Source: CALJFL01 sp036961205
GTDB lineage: Bacteria > Pseudomonadota > Gammaproteobacteria > Pseudomonadales > Halieaceae
NCBI GenBank assembly: GCA_036961205.1
Contig: JBALVI010000002.1
Span: 248,001-312,000, forward strand
Direction of reading: 5' to 3'
Length of the DNA stretch: 64,000 bases
Positions within the stretch are counted from its first letter, which is position 1; each line of letters starts with the position of its first letter. The translations under genes and the position numbers were made by a program. Below the pieces are notes generated by a model. That model was given only the letters and a program-made list of their open reading frames with translations, searched no databases and was not told the origin of the DNA. Shown here one piece after another: positions 1-8,294 of the stretch.

Positions 1-1554
1 GTGAACATCGGCAAGATCCCTGAGAAAACAGCAAATCTGGCGCCAGCTCGGGAAGCGCTCATCGATGTACCGAACAATCGACGCATTAATTACGGCGATC
101 TCAACAGGCGTGTAAAACAACTCGCCAACGGCCTACTCGATGAACTCAAACTACAGAAAGGTGATCGGGTCGCCATTCTGTCGAAAAATTGCATTGAGTA
201 CATGGAAACATTTTACGCCTGTACTCGCTGCGGCCTGATCGCGCAGCCGCTGAACTGGCGGCTTGGTCTGGAGGAGTTGACTCGCATTGTGCGCGATGGC
301 GGTCCCACAGCCATTGTCTACGCCAGTGACTATAGCGACGTAGTCTCAAGCCTGCAGCAGAAGCTGACCATACCCCATGCACTGGTATTTGGTGAGGACG
401 AAAGTAATTACAACGCCTTGATTGATCGCAGTGACACCAGCGAGCCAAGCATCAGTGACAGCATAGGCGGTGACGATCCCGCCTTGATTCTATACACGGG
501 TGGCACTACCGGCGAATCCAAGGGTGCCCTTCATACCCATCATTCACTGTACATGGGAATGCTCAACCAGACCGTAGCCGAGCGTGTCATCGAGACAGAC
601 GTGTACATGCTAACCGGTCAGATGTTCCATATCCCGGTGGCACTGGCGATGAACTACCAGGCCCATGGCTGCCCTCTGGTGTTGATTAACTTCGAGGCCA
701 AGCTGGCACTGGAAACGATTCAAAAAGAAAAAGTCTCAGCCTTTCTGGGCATTACCACCATGCTCAATTGGATGATGGCGGTAGAGAATTTCGATCAGTA
801 CGACCTGAGCAGCTTGCGCAATATTCAATACGGCGGCGGACCTATGCCGCGCAGCGTAGTGGCAGCAGCTCTGAAGTCTTTTCCCTGCACCATCATTCAG
901 GGCTATGGTCAGACCGAAGGTATGACTATGAGCTTCCTGTCTCAGGAAGATCACATTAAAGCTGTGGCGGGCGAGCACACTGAGCGCCTCGCCTCCTGCG
1001 GCCGCGAAGGATTTGTTACCTCTATTAAATTGGTTGATGCGCAAGGCGAACTGGTCCCCAAAGACAGCGACACAACAGGGGAAATACTGGTTAGATCCGA
1101 GGCCAACATGGTGGGCTACTGGCAGCGACCAGACCTCACCGCAGAGACTATAAAGAATGGCTGGATGTACACCGGCGATGTCGCGGTATGGGATCAGGAC
1201 GGCTATATATTTATCGTCGATCGTGCCAAAGACATGATTATTTCCGGTGGCGAGAACATCTATAGCACGCAGGTTGAAGCGGCTATCCACCAGCACCCCG
1301 CGGTACTGGAATCCGCCGTGTTTGGCGTGCCCCATGACGAATGGGGAGAAGCGGTGAAGGCCGTTGTCGTGCTGAAACCGGGAGAAACTGCCACCGAGCA
1401 GGAAATTATAAAAGCCGCCAGTGAACATCTTGCATCCTATCAAAAGCCCAAGTCGGTCGATTTTGTCGACAGTCTGCCCAAGGCGCCTACGGGCAAGATT
1501 CTGAAGCGTGAACTTCGCGACCCCTATTGGGCCAAGGAAGGCAAAAAGCTATGA
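1..1554 (+). CDS. Class I acyl-CoA synthetase (AMP-dependent acid:CoA ligase)
   Basis: This 517-residue protein should activate a carboxylic acid to its CoA thioester through an acyl-adenylate in the cytoplasm. The AMP-binding P-loop-like motif (YTGGTTGESKG) lies near residues 165-175, GYGQTEG near 302-308, the adenylate-binding YTGDV and the hinge region VDRAKDMIISGGENIYS near 390-425, and the C-terminal catalytic lysine in PTGKILKREL near residue 500. Length and N-terminus fit FadD-like/ANL-superfamily enzymes. The GTG start is the first base of the window, so an upstream start cannot be excluded, but the N-terminus looks complete. Its stop overlaps the next start (ATGA), which points to an operon with the MaoC, thiolase-fold and oxygenase genes downstream. 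Substrate is not readable; the neighbours suggest a large hydrophobic or side-chain acid. Confidence 0.9.
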   Translation: MNIGKIPEKTANLAPAREALIDVPNNRRINYGDLNRRVKQLANGLLDELKLQKGDRVAILSKNCIEYMETFYACTRCGLIAQPLNWRLGLEELTRIVRDGGPTAIVYASDYSDVVSSLQQKLTIPHALVFGEDESNYNALIDRSDTSEPSISDSIGGDDPALILYTGGTTGESKGALHTHHSLYMGMLNQTVAERVIETDVYMLTGQMFHIPVALAMNYQAHGCPLVLINFEAKLALETIQKEKVSAFLGITTMLNWMMAVENFDQYDLSSLRNIQYGGGPMPRSVVAAALKSFPCTIIQGYGQTEGMTMSFLSQEDHIKAVAGEHTERLASCGREGFVTSIKLVDAQGELVPKDSDTTGEILVRSEANMVGYWQRPDLTAETIKNGWMYTGDVAVWDQDGYIFIVDRAKDMIISGGENIYSTQVEAAIHQHPAVLESAVFGVPHDEWGEAVKAVVVLKPGETATEQEIIKAASEHLASYQKPKSVDFVDSLPKAPTGKILKRELRDPYWAKEGKKL

Positions 1555-2006
1555 GTAACCTAATGAGCGATGAGCTTCTATCGGCGATCGGCAGAAAAAG
1601 CGAACCTCAACGTGAAATTGTTACCCGTCGCGATATCCGCAAGTACGCGGTGGCCACGCAGAATCGCCAACAAAAATACCTGAACGGTGACGAAGCCCCT
1701 CCTATGTTTCACCTGCCACTGTTCTGGCAAGTAGTTGAACTGGACGAACTGAGCCCGGACGGTGTGTCAATTGATCCCTTGCTACCCAAGTTTCCGCTTG
1801 AGAAAGCGATGGCCGGTGGACTGCATATTGAGTACCACCGACCTATTCACCCCGGTGACTGGCTAACCTCCAACCGCACGCTCACGAATATCTACCAGAA
1901 GCAGGGGAAATCCGGGGCGTTGATCTTTTACGAAATCGTAATGGACATCACTAACGACGACGGCGATCTGGTCATTCGCGAAAAAACCACAAGGATCTTG
2001 CGATGA
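1551..2006 (+). CDS. MaoC-family hydratase subunit, FAS1-like dehydratase domain (N-terminal half type)
   Basis: A 151-residue protein resembling the substrate-binding half of two-domain MaoC/FAS1-like hydratases. An in-frame ATG lies 24 bases upstream at 1527, but the ATG at 1551 overlaps the ligase stop as ATGA and removes an unlikely N-terminal extension, so it is preferred. The motif AGGLHIEYHRPIHPGDWL near residues 96-113 is characteristic of the hotdog fold in this family. The catalytic NxHRIHFD motif is absent here and present in the next protein, so the two probably form a heteromeric enoyl-CoA hydratase, as in ChsH1-ChsH2-type systems where each chain gives one hotdog half. Both genes are joined by another ATGA overlap. 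Family assignment is good; the exact acyl-CoA substrate is unknown. Confidence 0.78.
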   Translation: MSNLMSDELLSAIGRKSEPQREIVTRRDIRKYAVATQNRQQKYLNGDEAPPMFHLPLFWQVVELDELSPDGVSIDPLLPKFPLEKAMAGGLHIEYHRPIHPGDWLTSNRTLTNIYQKQGKSGALIFYEIVMDITNDDGDLVIREKTTRILR

Positions 2007-2437
2007 GCCAGACACTAAGCGCAGCACGTTGCAACGCTATTCAGGTGGGAGATTCCCTGCCGGAACGCAGCTTTAAGCCCGATAATGTCCAGTCAATGAT
2101 GTACAACGCTGTTCTGTGGAACGGCCATCGTATTCATTTTGACGAACCTTATGCGAAGGATGTCGAGGGCTACCCCGGGCTGGTTATAGCGGGCCCCTGT
2201 TTAGGCGACTGGTTACACCAATGCCTGGAAGAATGGCTGGCTGAAGATGGTCGAATCGCGAATATCGACTATTCGAACCGTATAGCCTCCTATGTTGGTG
2301 AAACCCTGCACTCGGGCGGTACGGTTACTGCCTGCGATACAGAGACCGGTGAAGTACAGGTTGAAGTGTTTATCAAGAATGAGGCCGGCGAGGTAATCAC
2401 GCCAGGCCTTGCCACGGTTCGGTTTCAAAATGACTAA
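2003..2437 (+). CDS. MaoC-family hydratase subunit with catalytic hotdog motif
   Basis: This 144-residue protein carries the hydratase-2 signature NGHRIHFDEPYAKDVEGYPG around residues 37-56, in which the Asp/His pair of the RIHFD segment would activate water for addition to an enoyl-CoA. It is about the size of a single hotdog domain. Its start overlaps the stop of the preceding MaoC half (ATGA at 2003), which suggests translational coupling and a heteromeric enzyme. The most likely role is hydration of an alpha,beta-unsaturated acyl-CoA made from the acid activated by the ligase upstream. An acyl-CoA dehydrogenase that would supply the enoyl-CoA is not in the window and may lie before base 1. 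Confidence 0.82.
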   Translation: MSQTLSAARCNAIQVGDSLPERSFKPDNVQSMMYNAVLWNGHRIHFDEPYAKDVEGYPGLVIAGPCLGDWLHQCLEEWLAEDGRIANIDYSNRIASYVGETLHSGGTVTACDTETGEVQVEVFIKNEAGEVITPGLATVRFQND

Positions 2438-2467
2438 CTCGCTCAGTACTAACGCAGGTAACACTCA

Positions 2468-3640
2468 GTGAGCCGCACTTCACTCAGGGGACAGGTAGCA
2501 ATTGTCGGTGCAGCCGACACCGCCGTCGGTATTGTTCCCGATAAGACACCGCTGGAGCTTTGCGTAGAAGCAGCGCTGGCTGCGATTGATGATGCCGGCT
2601 TGAAGAAAGACCAGATAGACGGGCTGGTAACCTGTAACTCTATGGCTCAGCCTTTGCTCTATCACGCTGAGGCTGTAGCAGAGTATCTACAAATTTTTCC
2701 GCGCTACTGCATCAATGTTGGCGCTGGTGGCGGCACTACCTTTTCAATTTTGCACCATGCGGCTTCGGCCATCGCGACCGGCATGGCAGACACCATCGTC
2801 ATTTCAATGGCCGACAGCCTGCGCAGCAGCCTGACCCGTGAGCAGGCGATGCTAGCGCAATCATCTACAGGCCACCCCCAGTTCGAGCAGCCCTATGGCT
2901 TAACTGTACCGGGTTACTATGCGCTGATCGCTCAGGCACACATGGCCCAATACGGCACCACGTCGGAACACTTCGCAGAAATTGCAGTGGCGGCCAGGGC
3001 GCACGCGGCACTCAACCCTACAGCCCAAAAGCGTGAGCTGATCACCGTTGAAGATGTTATTGCTTCAAGGATGATCGCCGACCCCCTACATTTGCTCGAC
3101 TGCTCTTTAGTTTCAGATGGCGGCTCGGCCATTGTGCTGACCTCCGCGGAAAGAGCGGCGGACTTTCCTCATGCACCGGTCTACATGCTGGGTGTGGGCG
3201 AAGGGCACAGCCATGAACACATTAGCCAGGCGCACAACCTGACCACCTCTGCTGCGCGCGAATCCGGCGAGCGGGCTTACGCTATGGCAGGACTCGGGCC
3301 AGCCGATATGGACCTGGCACAGCTTTATGATTGTTTTACACCCACGGTACTGGTGGAGCTTGAGGACCTTGGATTTTGCGCAAAAGGCGAAGGCGGACCG
3401 TTCGCTGCGACTGGCGCACTGCGACCGGGCGGCGCCCTGCCCATCAACACCCATGGCGGGATGCTATCCCATTGTCATCCCGGCAATCCTGGCTCAATGT
3501 TTGCGCTGACTGAAACAGTTTGGCAATTGCGGCACAGCGCCGGTGAACGCCAGGTGCCAAATGCCCAGACCGCTATGGTGCATGCACAGGGCGGCATCAT
3601 GTCCTCGCACACCAGTCTGATTCTAGGTAGAGAGGTCTAG
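2468..3640 (+). CDS. Thiolase-superfamily protein lacking the nucleophilic Cys (SCP2-x/Ltp2-like, probable aldolase)
   Basis: A 390-residue thiolase-fold protein starting with GTG. It aligns by eye with the lipid-transfer/SCP-x branch: VAIVGAADTAVG at the N-terminus, DGLVTCNS near residue 60, and C-terminal THGGMLSHCHPGNPG near 328-342. At the position where true thiolases carry the acyl-accepting Cys, this protein reads INVGAGGGTTFSILHHA (near residues 79-95), so the nucleophile is missing. Ltp2-type steroid side-chain enzymes also lack it and work as retro-aldolases with a DUF35 partner; a DUF35 gene follows 3 bases downstream. The likely reaction is therefore C-C cleavage of a beta-hydroxyacyl-CoA to a ketone or aldehyde plus acetyl- or propionyl-CoA rather than thiolysis. 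This is an inference from residues and context. Confidence 0.85.
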   Translation: MSRTSLRGQVAIVGAADTAVGIVPDKTPLELCVEAALAAIDDAGLKKDQIDGLVTCNSMAQPLLYHAEAVAEYLQIFPRYCINVGAGGGTTFSILHHAASAIATGMADTIVISMADSLRSSLTREQAMLAQSSTGHPQFEQPYGLTVPGYYALIAQAHMAQYGTTSEHFAEIAVAARAHAALNPTAQKRELITVEDVIASRMIADPLHLLDCSLVSDGGSAIVLTSAERAADFPHAPVYMLGVGEGHSHEHISQAHNLTTSAARESGERAYAMAGLGPADMDLAQLYDCFTPTVLVELEDLGFCAKGEGGPFAATGALRPGGALPINTHGGMLSHCHPGNPGSMFALTETVWQLRHSAGERQVPNAQTAMVHAQGGIMSSHTSLILGREV

Positions 3641-3643
3641 GCT

Positions 3644-4036
3644 ATGGATAAGACTCTGCCTCCATTAACACCACTGGCGATGCCGTACTTCGACGGTTGC
3701 AAGATTGGCGTCCTGCGGCTCCAGCAATGTGGAGAGTGTCAAAAGTTTCAGTTCTACCCCAGAACGATATGTAGCCATTGCACCAGCGAGAAGCTGCAGT
3801 GGCAAGACGCCAGTGGCAAAGGCGTTATTGCCAGTTTTACCGTGATTAGAAAAGGGGTTTCTGCTGCTTACGAGGCCCCCTATGTTGTCGCGTTGATCGA
3901 CCTCGCTGAGGGTCCCAGGTTGATGTCGACACTTGTCGACGTGGTGCCAGAGGATGTCGCTATAGGTCTGCCTGTTCGTGTGGATTTTGCCCAGTGGTCC
4001 GAAGACATATCAATGCCCGTATTCAAACTTTGTTAA
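3644..4036 (+). CDS. DUF35 / Zn-ribbon OB-fold protein, partner of the thiolase-fold enzyme
   Basis: A 130-residue protein with a rubredoxin-like zinc ribbon near the N-terminus (CGECQKFQFYPRTICSHC, a CxxC...CxxC arrangement near residues 25-42) followed by an OB-fold segment (GVIASFTVIRKGVSAAYEAPYVVALIDLAEG in part, residues 62-92). DUF35 proteins form stable complexes with SCP2/thiolase-like enzymes and help bind the acyl-CoA; in steroid degraders the Ltp2-DUF35 complex is the active aldolase. The 3-base spacing to the thiolase-fold gene supports such a complex here. The stop lies 14 bases before the Rieske oxygenase start. Confidence 0.87.
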   Translation: MDKTLPPLTPLAMPYFDGCKIGVLRLQQCGECQKFQFYPRTICSHCTSEKLQWQDASGKGVIASFTVIRKGVSAAYEAPYVVALIDLAEGPRLMSTLVDVVPEDVAIGLPVRVDFAQWSEDISMPVFKLC

Positions 4037-4050
4037 ACAGGAGTTGTCCG

Positions 4051-5403
4051 ATGAAAGCCGGAGACATACCCCTCGCCACCATCAACCCAGACGCGCCTGC
4101 GGCATCGCTAGAGGCGAAACAACCGCATATCGACAACGGTACCGTACGGTATAGCAAAGACGGCTATTTCTCTCGCGAGTACATGGCCTCAGAGTGGAAC
4201 AAGCTATGGACTCAGGGTTGGCTGATTGCCGGAGTCACTAGCGATATGCCGAACGTAGGCGATTTCTTTATTTTCGATATTGGTCAAGAGTCCATTATCG
4301 TGACGCGCACCGATGAAGGCGTCAAAGCATTTTATAATGTCTGCAGTCACAGGGGCACAAAGCTGGTCTGGGAGGAGCGTGGTAACAAGAAGGTTTTCGT
4401 GTGCCCCTTCCATAGCTGGAGCTTCAATAATAACGGCGATTTGCGGCGGATAACCGACGAAGACACCTTTCAACCGGAGGTGGTTGCTCATCGCCCGGGA
4501 CTCACCAGCGTGCACTGTGAGGTACATGCAGGAATCGTGTTTATCACCATGGACGAGAACCCCCCTGCCCTGGCCGAAAATATAGGCCTGCCCGAGGGCT
4601 ATCTCGAAGCGTACAACATAGACAAGATGAAAGTAGTACGCCACGTGCGTAGCGAGTGGGGTTCCAATTGGAAAGTCGGGGTGGAGGCTTTTTATGAAAG
4701 CTATCACCTGCACTGCGTGCACCCGGAGACCCGCGGCGTAATGGGTGACCTGAATGTGCAATACGATCTCTACCCCAATGGCGCCAGTCGAATGATTGTA
4801 CCCCTGGGCCAGCCCAGCCCGAGAATCCATGACCAGACCACGGTGACTGAAGGTCTACAGATGATGCTGGCAGATGCCGGTATTGACGCCAGCAAGTTTA
4901 CTGGCGATGCAGGCGAAGTTCGGCGCGCTATTCAACTCGGCAAGCGTGAGCGCGCAGAACGACTGGGGCTGGATTACTCCGCCTTTGAAGACGGCCAGCT
5001 CTCAGACAGCTGGGCCACCGGAATTTTCCCGAACGTACAGATTGGCTGTCATCCCGAAGCCATATTCCTGATGCGCTTCCTACCCCACGAAAGCGATCCG
5101 GAGCGCTTTTACTACGACACCATGACTCTTATCTTCCCTGCGGATGATCCTGATTACACGCCGCCGGGGTGGATGGGACTTCCCGAGGGTACCGATTTTA
5201 GCGGTACTGTTCGCCCTCAAACAGAACACTACTCGATTGACGAAGACGCGAACCTAGGCCCGGTACTAAGCCAGGACTCGGAGTTGCTACCGGTTGTCCA
5301 GCGCGGCATGCGAAGCCGCGGTTTCAAAGGGCAACTATGGAGTGAACAGGAACAGCGGCTGCGTCATTTTCACGTGGAACTGGAACGCCGGTTGGCGAAA
5401 TAG
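4051..5403 (+). CDS. Rieske non-haem iron oxygenase, alpha subunit
   Basis: A 450-residue ring-hydroxylating-type oxygenase large subunit. The ATG at 4051 is preceded by CAGGAG and gives a normal N-terminus; an upstream in-frame ATG at 3994 would overlap the DUF35 gene. The Rieske [2Fe-2S] motif is CSHRG...CPFHSW near residues 93-115, and the mononuclear iron site ESYHLHCVHPETRG lies near 214-227. The catalytic domain is SRPBCC-like and the length is typical. No small beta subunit, ferredoxin or reductase gene is adjacent, so electrons must come from elsewhere or from an unlinked reductase. The operon context with CoA-dependent degradation genes suggests hydroxylation of the same growth substrate. 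Confidence 0.9.
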   Translation: MKAGDIPLATINPDAPAASLEAKQPHIDNGTVRYSKDGYFSREYMASEWNKLWTQGWLIAGVTSDMPNVGDFFIFDIGQESIIVTRTDEGVKAFYNVCSHRGTKLVWEERGNKKVFVCPFHSWSFNNNGDLRRITDEDTFQPEVVAHRPGLTSVHCEVHAGIVFITMDENPPALAENIGLPEGYLEAYNIDKMKVVRHVRSEWGSNWKVGVEAFYESYHLHCVHPETRGVMGDLNVQYDLYPNGASRMIVPLGQPSPRIHDQTTVTEGLQMMLADAGIDASKFTGDAGEVRRAIQLGKRERAERLGLDYSAFEDGQLSDSWATGIFPNVQIGCHPEAIFLMRFLPHESDPERFYYDTMTLIFPADDPDYTPPGWMGLPEGTDFSGTVRPQTEHYSIDEDANLGPVLSQDSELLPVVQRGMRSRGFKGQLWSEQEQRLRHFHVELERRLAK

Positions 5404-5451
5404 CACGGTTTAGAAAATCACCCGCCAGATCAACTGGATAACAGGAATTAC

Positions 5452-5490
5452 ATGAAATTTCTAGACAAGCGATTGGCCAGCCGAGCATGA
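5452..5490 (+). other. 12-codon micro-ORF overlapping the GST-like start
   Basis: A short reading frame (MKFLDKRLASRA) begins after AGGAATTAC and ends with a TGA that overlaps the ATG of the next gene at 5487 (ATGA). The GST-like gene has no clear Shine-Dalgarno sequence of its own, so this micro-ORF could act as a translational-coupling leader. Alternatively it is chance. No peptide function is claimed. Confidence 0.3.
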
Positions 5491-6401
5491 GCCAGGTAAT
5501 TCTTCACCACTTTGACATTTCGCCCTTCGCTGAAAAAGCGAGGCTCGCTCTCGGTATTAAAAACCTGGCATGGCAGTCAGTACAAATTCCGCTGGTAATG
5601 CCCAAACCGGATCTGACCGCCCTTACTGGTGGCTACCGCAAAACACCGGTGATGCAGATTGGCGCGGATATCTACTGCGATACGCAGCGGATTGCGCGTG
5701 AACTGGAACGGCGCTTTCCCGAACCCACGTTATTTCCACATGACAGTCGCGCCCTGAGCATTGCCTTCAGCCAATGGAGTGATGCGGCGTTTTTTCAACC
5801 GGGTTCAGGCTTGTCATTGGGCACCAATGAAGGTCTTCCAGAAGACATTATGAAAGACCGCAGTGCTTTCTTCAGCTACCTGGACTTCAGCAGCCTGCAG
5901 CAAGAACTCCCTCACCTCTACTCCCAGTTCTGCGGTCACTTGCACTTGCTTGAGGCAATGCTGACGGACGGTCGACAATTTCTGAGCGGCGAAGCGCCGG
6001 GATGGATGGATATTCTTGCCTATTTCCCAGTGTGGATGTGTCGCGGCAATATCGCCAACGCTGAGCAGCTGTTGAAGCAGCTCGGTAATCTTAGCGAGTG
6101 GGAAGCCAGAGTAACCGCCATTGGACACGGCCAGCGATCTGAGCTGGGCGCTGATGAGGCCCTGGAAATTGCAAACAACAGTGTCAGTACGACCGAAGCG
6201 TCTATCCTGGGCGACACCTGGCCCAGCCTGCAGGAAGGCGACCCGGTAACGGTAACTCCCACCGACTATGGCGATGTCCCCGTAGCTGGCACTCTGTTAC
6301 AACTCAGTCACGAAGATATAGCTATTCGACGAACCGACCCGCGCGCCGGCGAACTCGTCGTGCATTTCCCAAGGATCGGCTATCGCCTAGAGAAACAATA
6401 A
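5487..6401 (+). CDS. Glutathione S-transferase-like protein
   Basis: A 304-residue protein with an N-terminal thioredoxin-like GST domain (VILHHFDISPFAEKARLALG, residues 3-22; the loop TGGYRKTPVMQIGADIYCDTQ includes the cis-Pro and the glutathione-contacting region near 47-67) and an all-helical C-terminal domain to about residue 225. A further 80 residues follow (residues about 225-304) that contain a small beta-rich segment (EGDPVTVTPTDYGDVPVAGT), which is not usual for a simple GST. The GST may conjugate, isomerise or bind a reactive intermediate of the oxygenase pathway. Its TAA stop overlaps the ATG of the dehydrogenase (TAATG), which shows co-translation. Confidence 0.82.
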   Translation: MSQVILHHFDISPFAEKARLALGIKNLAWQSVQIPLVMPKPDLTALTGGYRKTPVMQIGADIYCDTQRIARELERRFPEPTLFPHDSRALSIAFSQWSDAAFFQPGSGLSLGTNEGLPEDIMKDRSAFFSYLDFSSLQQELPHLYSQFCGHLHLLEAMLTDGRQFLSGEAPGWMDILAYFPVWMCRGNIANAEQLLKQLGNLSEWEARVTAIGHGQRSELGADEALEIANNSVSTTEASILGDTWPSLQEGDPVTVTPTDYGDVPVAGTLLQLSHEDIAIRRTDPRAGELVVHFPRIGYRLEKQ

Positions 6402-8275
6402 TGAACCGTCGTTTTAAATTCGTCCTGGCCGGGCTGTTTATGGCCTCACCACTAACCGTAAACGCAGCGGCGTCAGCTGCCGCCAATTCCTCAGATACTG
6501 CCCAAACTGTCTCTGCTGGAGAAATTCTCTACCAAAAGCATTGTGAACACTGCCACGGTGGCGCCGTGCTTAAAGCACCTGAACTGACTTTGCTTAACAT
6601 TATGTCAGCAGGCTCTGTACTGCGCGCTATGGAGAGCGGGGTAATGAAAAACCAGGCCGCCGGCATGTCTGACAGTGAACGCATAACACTGGCAGAACAC
6701 ATTACTGGCCAGAGCCTGGCTGACGCCCAAGTAATTCCGGCGCCAGCCTGCGAAGGCCCCGCCACTAAATTTGATTTCGGTGCACAGCCCGATGCAACGG
6801 GCTGGGGTGTCACCAAGGACAACCAAAGGTTCTTTGATAATACCAAAACTGCCATCAACGCCAAAAATATTGCGACCCTGGAGTTAAAATGGGCTTTCGC
6901 CTTTCCCGAAGCGATTCGCGCCCGATCACAGCCAGCGACTGCAGGAGGCTCACTGTTTGTCGGCAGCCAACGCGGCGACGTGTACTCCCTGGACCAGAAA
7001 ACCGGTTGCGTGCGCTGGACCTTTAGCACGGTAGGTGAGGTGCGGACCGCGATTGTCATTGAGCCATGGGAAAAAGATCGCAGCAGGAACCCACGATTAT
7101 ACTTCGGCGACGTCATTGGTAACGTTTACGCTGTCGACGCCATCACCGGTCGTCTTATCTGGCGCGACCGACCAGACGATCACCCCAGTCTGACGCTCAC
7201 CGGCACACCCGCACTTCATGAGAATAAACTCTACGTACCCATGTCCGCCCTAGAAGTCACTTCCGCCGCCGATCCCGAGTACGCATGCTGCACCTTCCGA
7301 GGTGGAGTGGCCGCCTATGATGTGGAAAGCGGCTCCAAGTTATGGGTCGGTTACACCATCGAAGAGCAGCCGAAAGTCGTTGGTCAGAACTCAGTGGGTA
7401 CAGACCGAATTGCGCCTTCTGGCGCCCCGGTATGGAACTCACCGTCACTCGATCCAGATCGCGGCGTGTTGTACGTTGGCACTGGCACAAATTATTCTTC
7501 CCCGGCCAACGACACCAGCGACGCCATTCTCGCAATCAGTCTTAAGGATGGCAGTATCGTCTGGCAACAGCAGTCGACCGCTGGCGACGCCTGGAACATG
7601 GGCTGCGAAACCAAGGAAAAAATCAATTGCCCGCCAGAAAACGGGCCAGATTATGATTTTGGAGCGGGCACTATCCTGGCGACCACCTCTAGTGGAAAAG
7701 ATATTATCGTCGCCGGCCAAAAATCCGGGGACGTCTACGGACTAGACCCCGACAATGGTGGCAAAGTTCTATGGCATAAGAAACTCGGACGTGGCGGCAT
7801 TCAGGGTGGAGTTCATTTCGGTATGGCAGTCGAGGGCGATACTGTCTATGTACCCATGTCGGACTTTGATGGCGGCCCGCGCTGGCCTGGCATTGCGCTC
7901 CCGGGCATGAACAGCGTAGATCTCGAGACCGGTGAGGTGAATTGGTTTACCCCGGCGGTCGATGTTTGTGATGGCCGTGAATTCTGTCAACCCGGTTTGT
8001 CGGCCGCTGCAACGGCGATACCCGGTGCAATTGTGGCAGGTGCAATGGATGGCCACCTACGCGCTTACGATAAAGCATCGGGCAAAGTGCTATGGGATAT
8101 CGATACCGCTGTTGAATACGCCACCACAAACGGTGGCCAGGCTCGCGGCGGTTCATTGGGCGGCGGCTCGGGTGCCGTATTCAAGGGTGACATGATGTTC
8201 GTCAACTCAGGCTATGGAATCTACTTCCACATGCCGGGCAACGTACTGCTGGGTTTCGGTTTACCTGATAAGTAG
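6401..8275 (+). CDS. Secreted cytochrome c-PQQ dehydrogenase (polyvinyl-alcohol-dehydrogenase-like)
   Basis: A 624-residue periplasmic quinoprotein. A signal peptide covers residues 1-23 (MNRRFKFVLAGLFMASPLTV...NAA). A class I cytochrome c domain follows, with the haem site CEHCH at residues 48-52 and a possible Met ligand near residue 76. From about residue 120 the PQQ-type beta-propeller is built of repeats such as GDVYSLDQKTGCVRW, GNVYAVDAITGRLIW and GHLRAYDKASGKVLW. The vicinal cysteines C296-C297 match the disulfide ring found next to PQQ in quinoprotein dehydrogenases. The N-terminal haem order is the one of PVA-dehydrogenase-like enzymes and not that of type II alcohol dehydrogenases, where the haem is C-terminal. 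It likely oxidises an alcohol or aldehyde in the periplasm and passes electrons to the respiratory chain. Confidence 0.87.
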   Translation: MNRRFKFVLAGLFMASPLTVNAAASAAANSSDTAQTVSAGEILYQKHCEHCHGGAVLKAPELTLLNIMSAGSVLRAMESGVMKNQAAGMSDSERITLAEHITGQSLADAQVIPAPACEGPATKFDFGAQPDATGWGVTKDNQRFFDNTKTAINAKNIATLELKWAFAFPEAIRARSQPATAGGSLFVGSQRGDVYSLDQKTGCVRWTFSTVGEVRTAIVIEPWEKDRSRNPRLYFGDVIGNVYAVDAITGRLIWRDRPDDHPSLTLTGTPALHENKLYVPMSALEVTSAADPEYACCTFRGGVAAYDVESGSKLWVGYTIEEQPKVVGQNSVGTDRIAPSGAPVWNSPSLDPDRGVLYVGTGTNYSSPANDTSDAILAISLKDGSIVWQQQSTAGDAWNMGCETKEKINCPPENGPDYDFGAGTILATTSSGKDIIVAGQKSGDVYGLDPDNGGKVLWHKKLGRGGIQGGVHFGMAVEGDTVYVPMSDFDGGPRWPGIALPGMNSVDLETGEVNWFTPAVDVCDGREFCQPGLSAAATAIPGAIVAGAMDGHLRAYDKASGKVLWDIDTAVEYATTNGGQARGGSLGGGSGAVFKGDMMFVNSGYGIYFHMPGNVLLGFGLPDK

Positions 8276-8294
8276 TACAAGGTGCACGGGCGAA

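Noticed and set aside
736..1443. Long minus-strand open frame inside the acyl-CoA synthetase
   Set aside because: Antisense to a clear enzyme; no motifs and no Shine-Dalgarno sequence.
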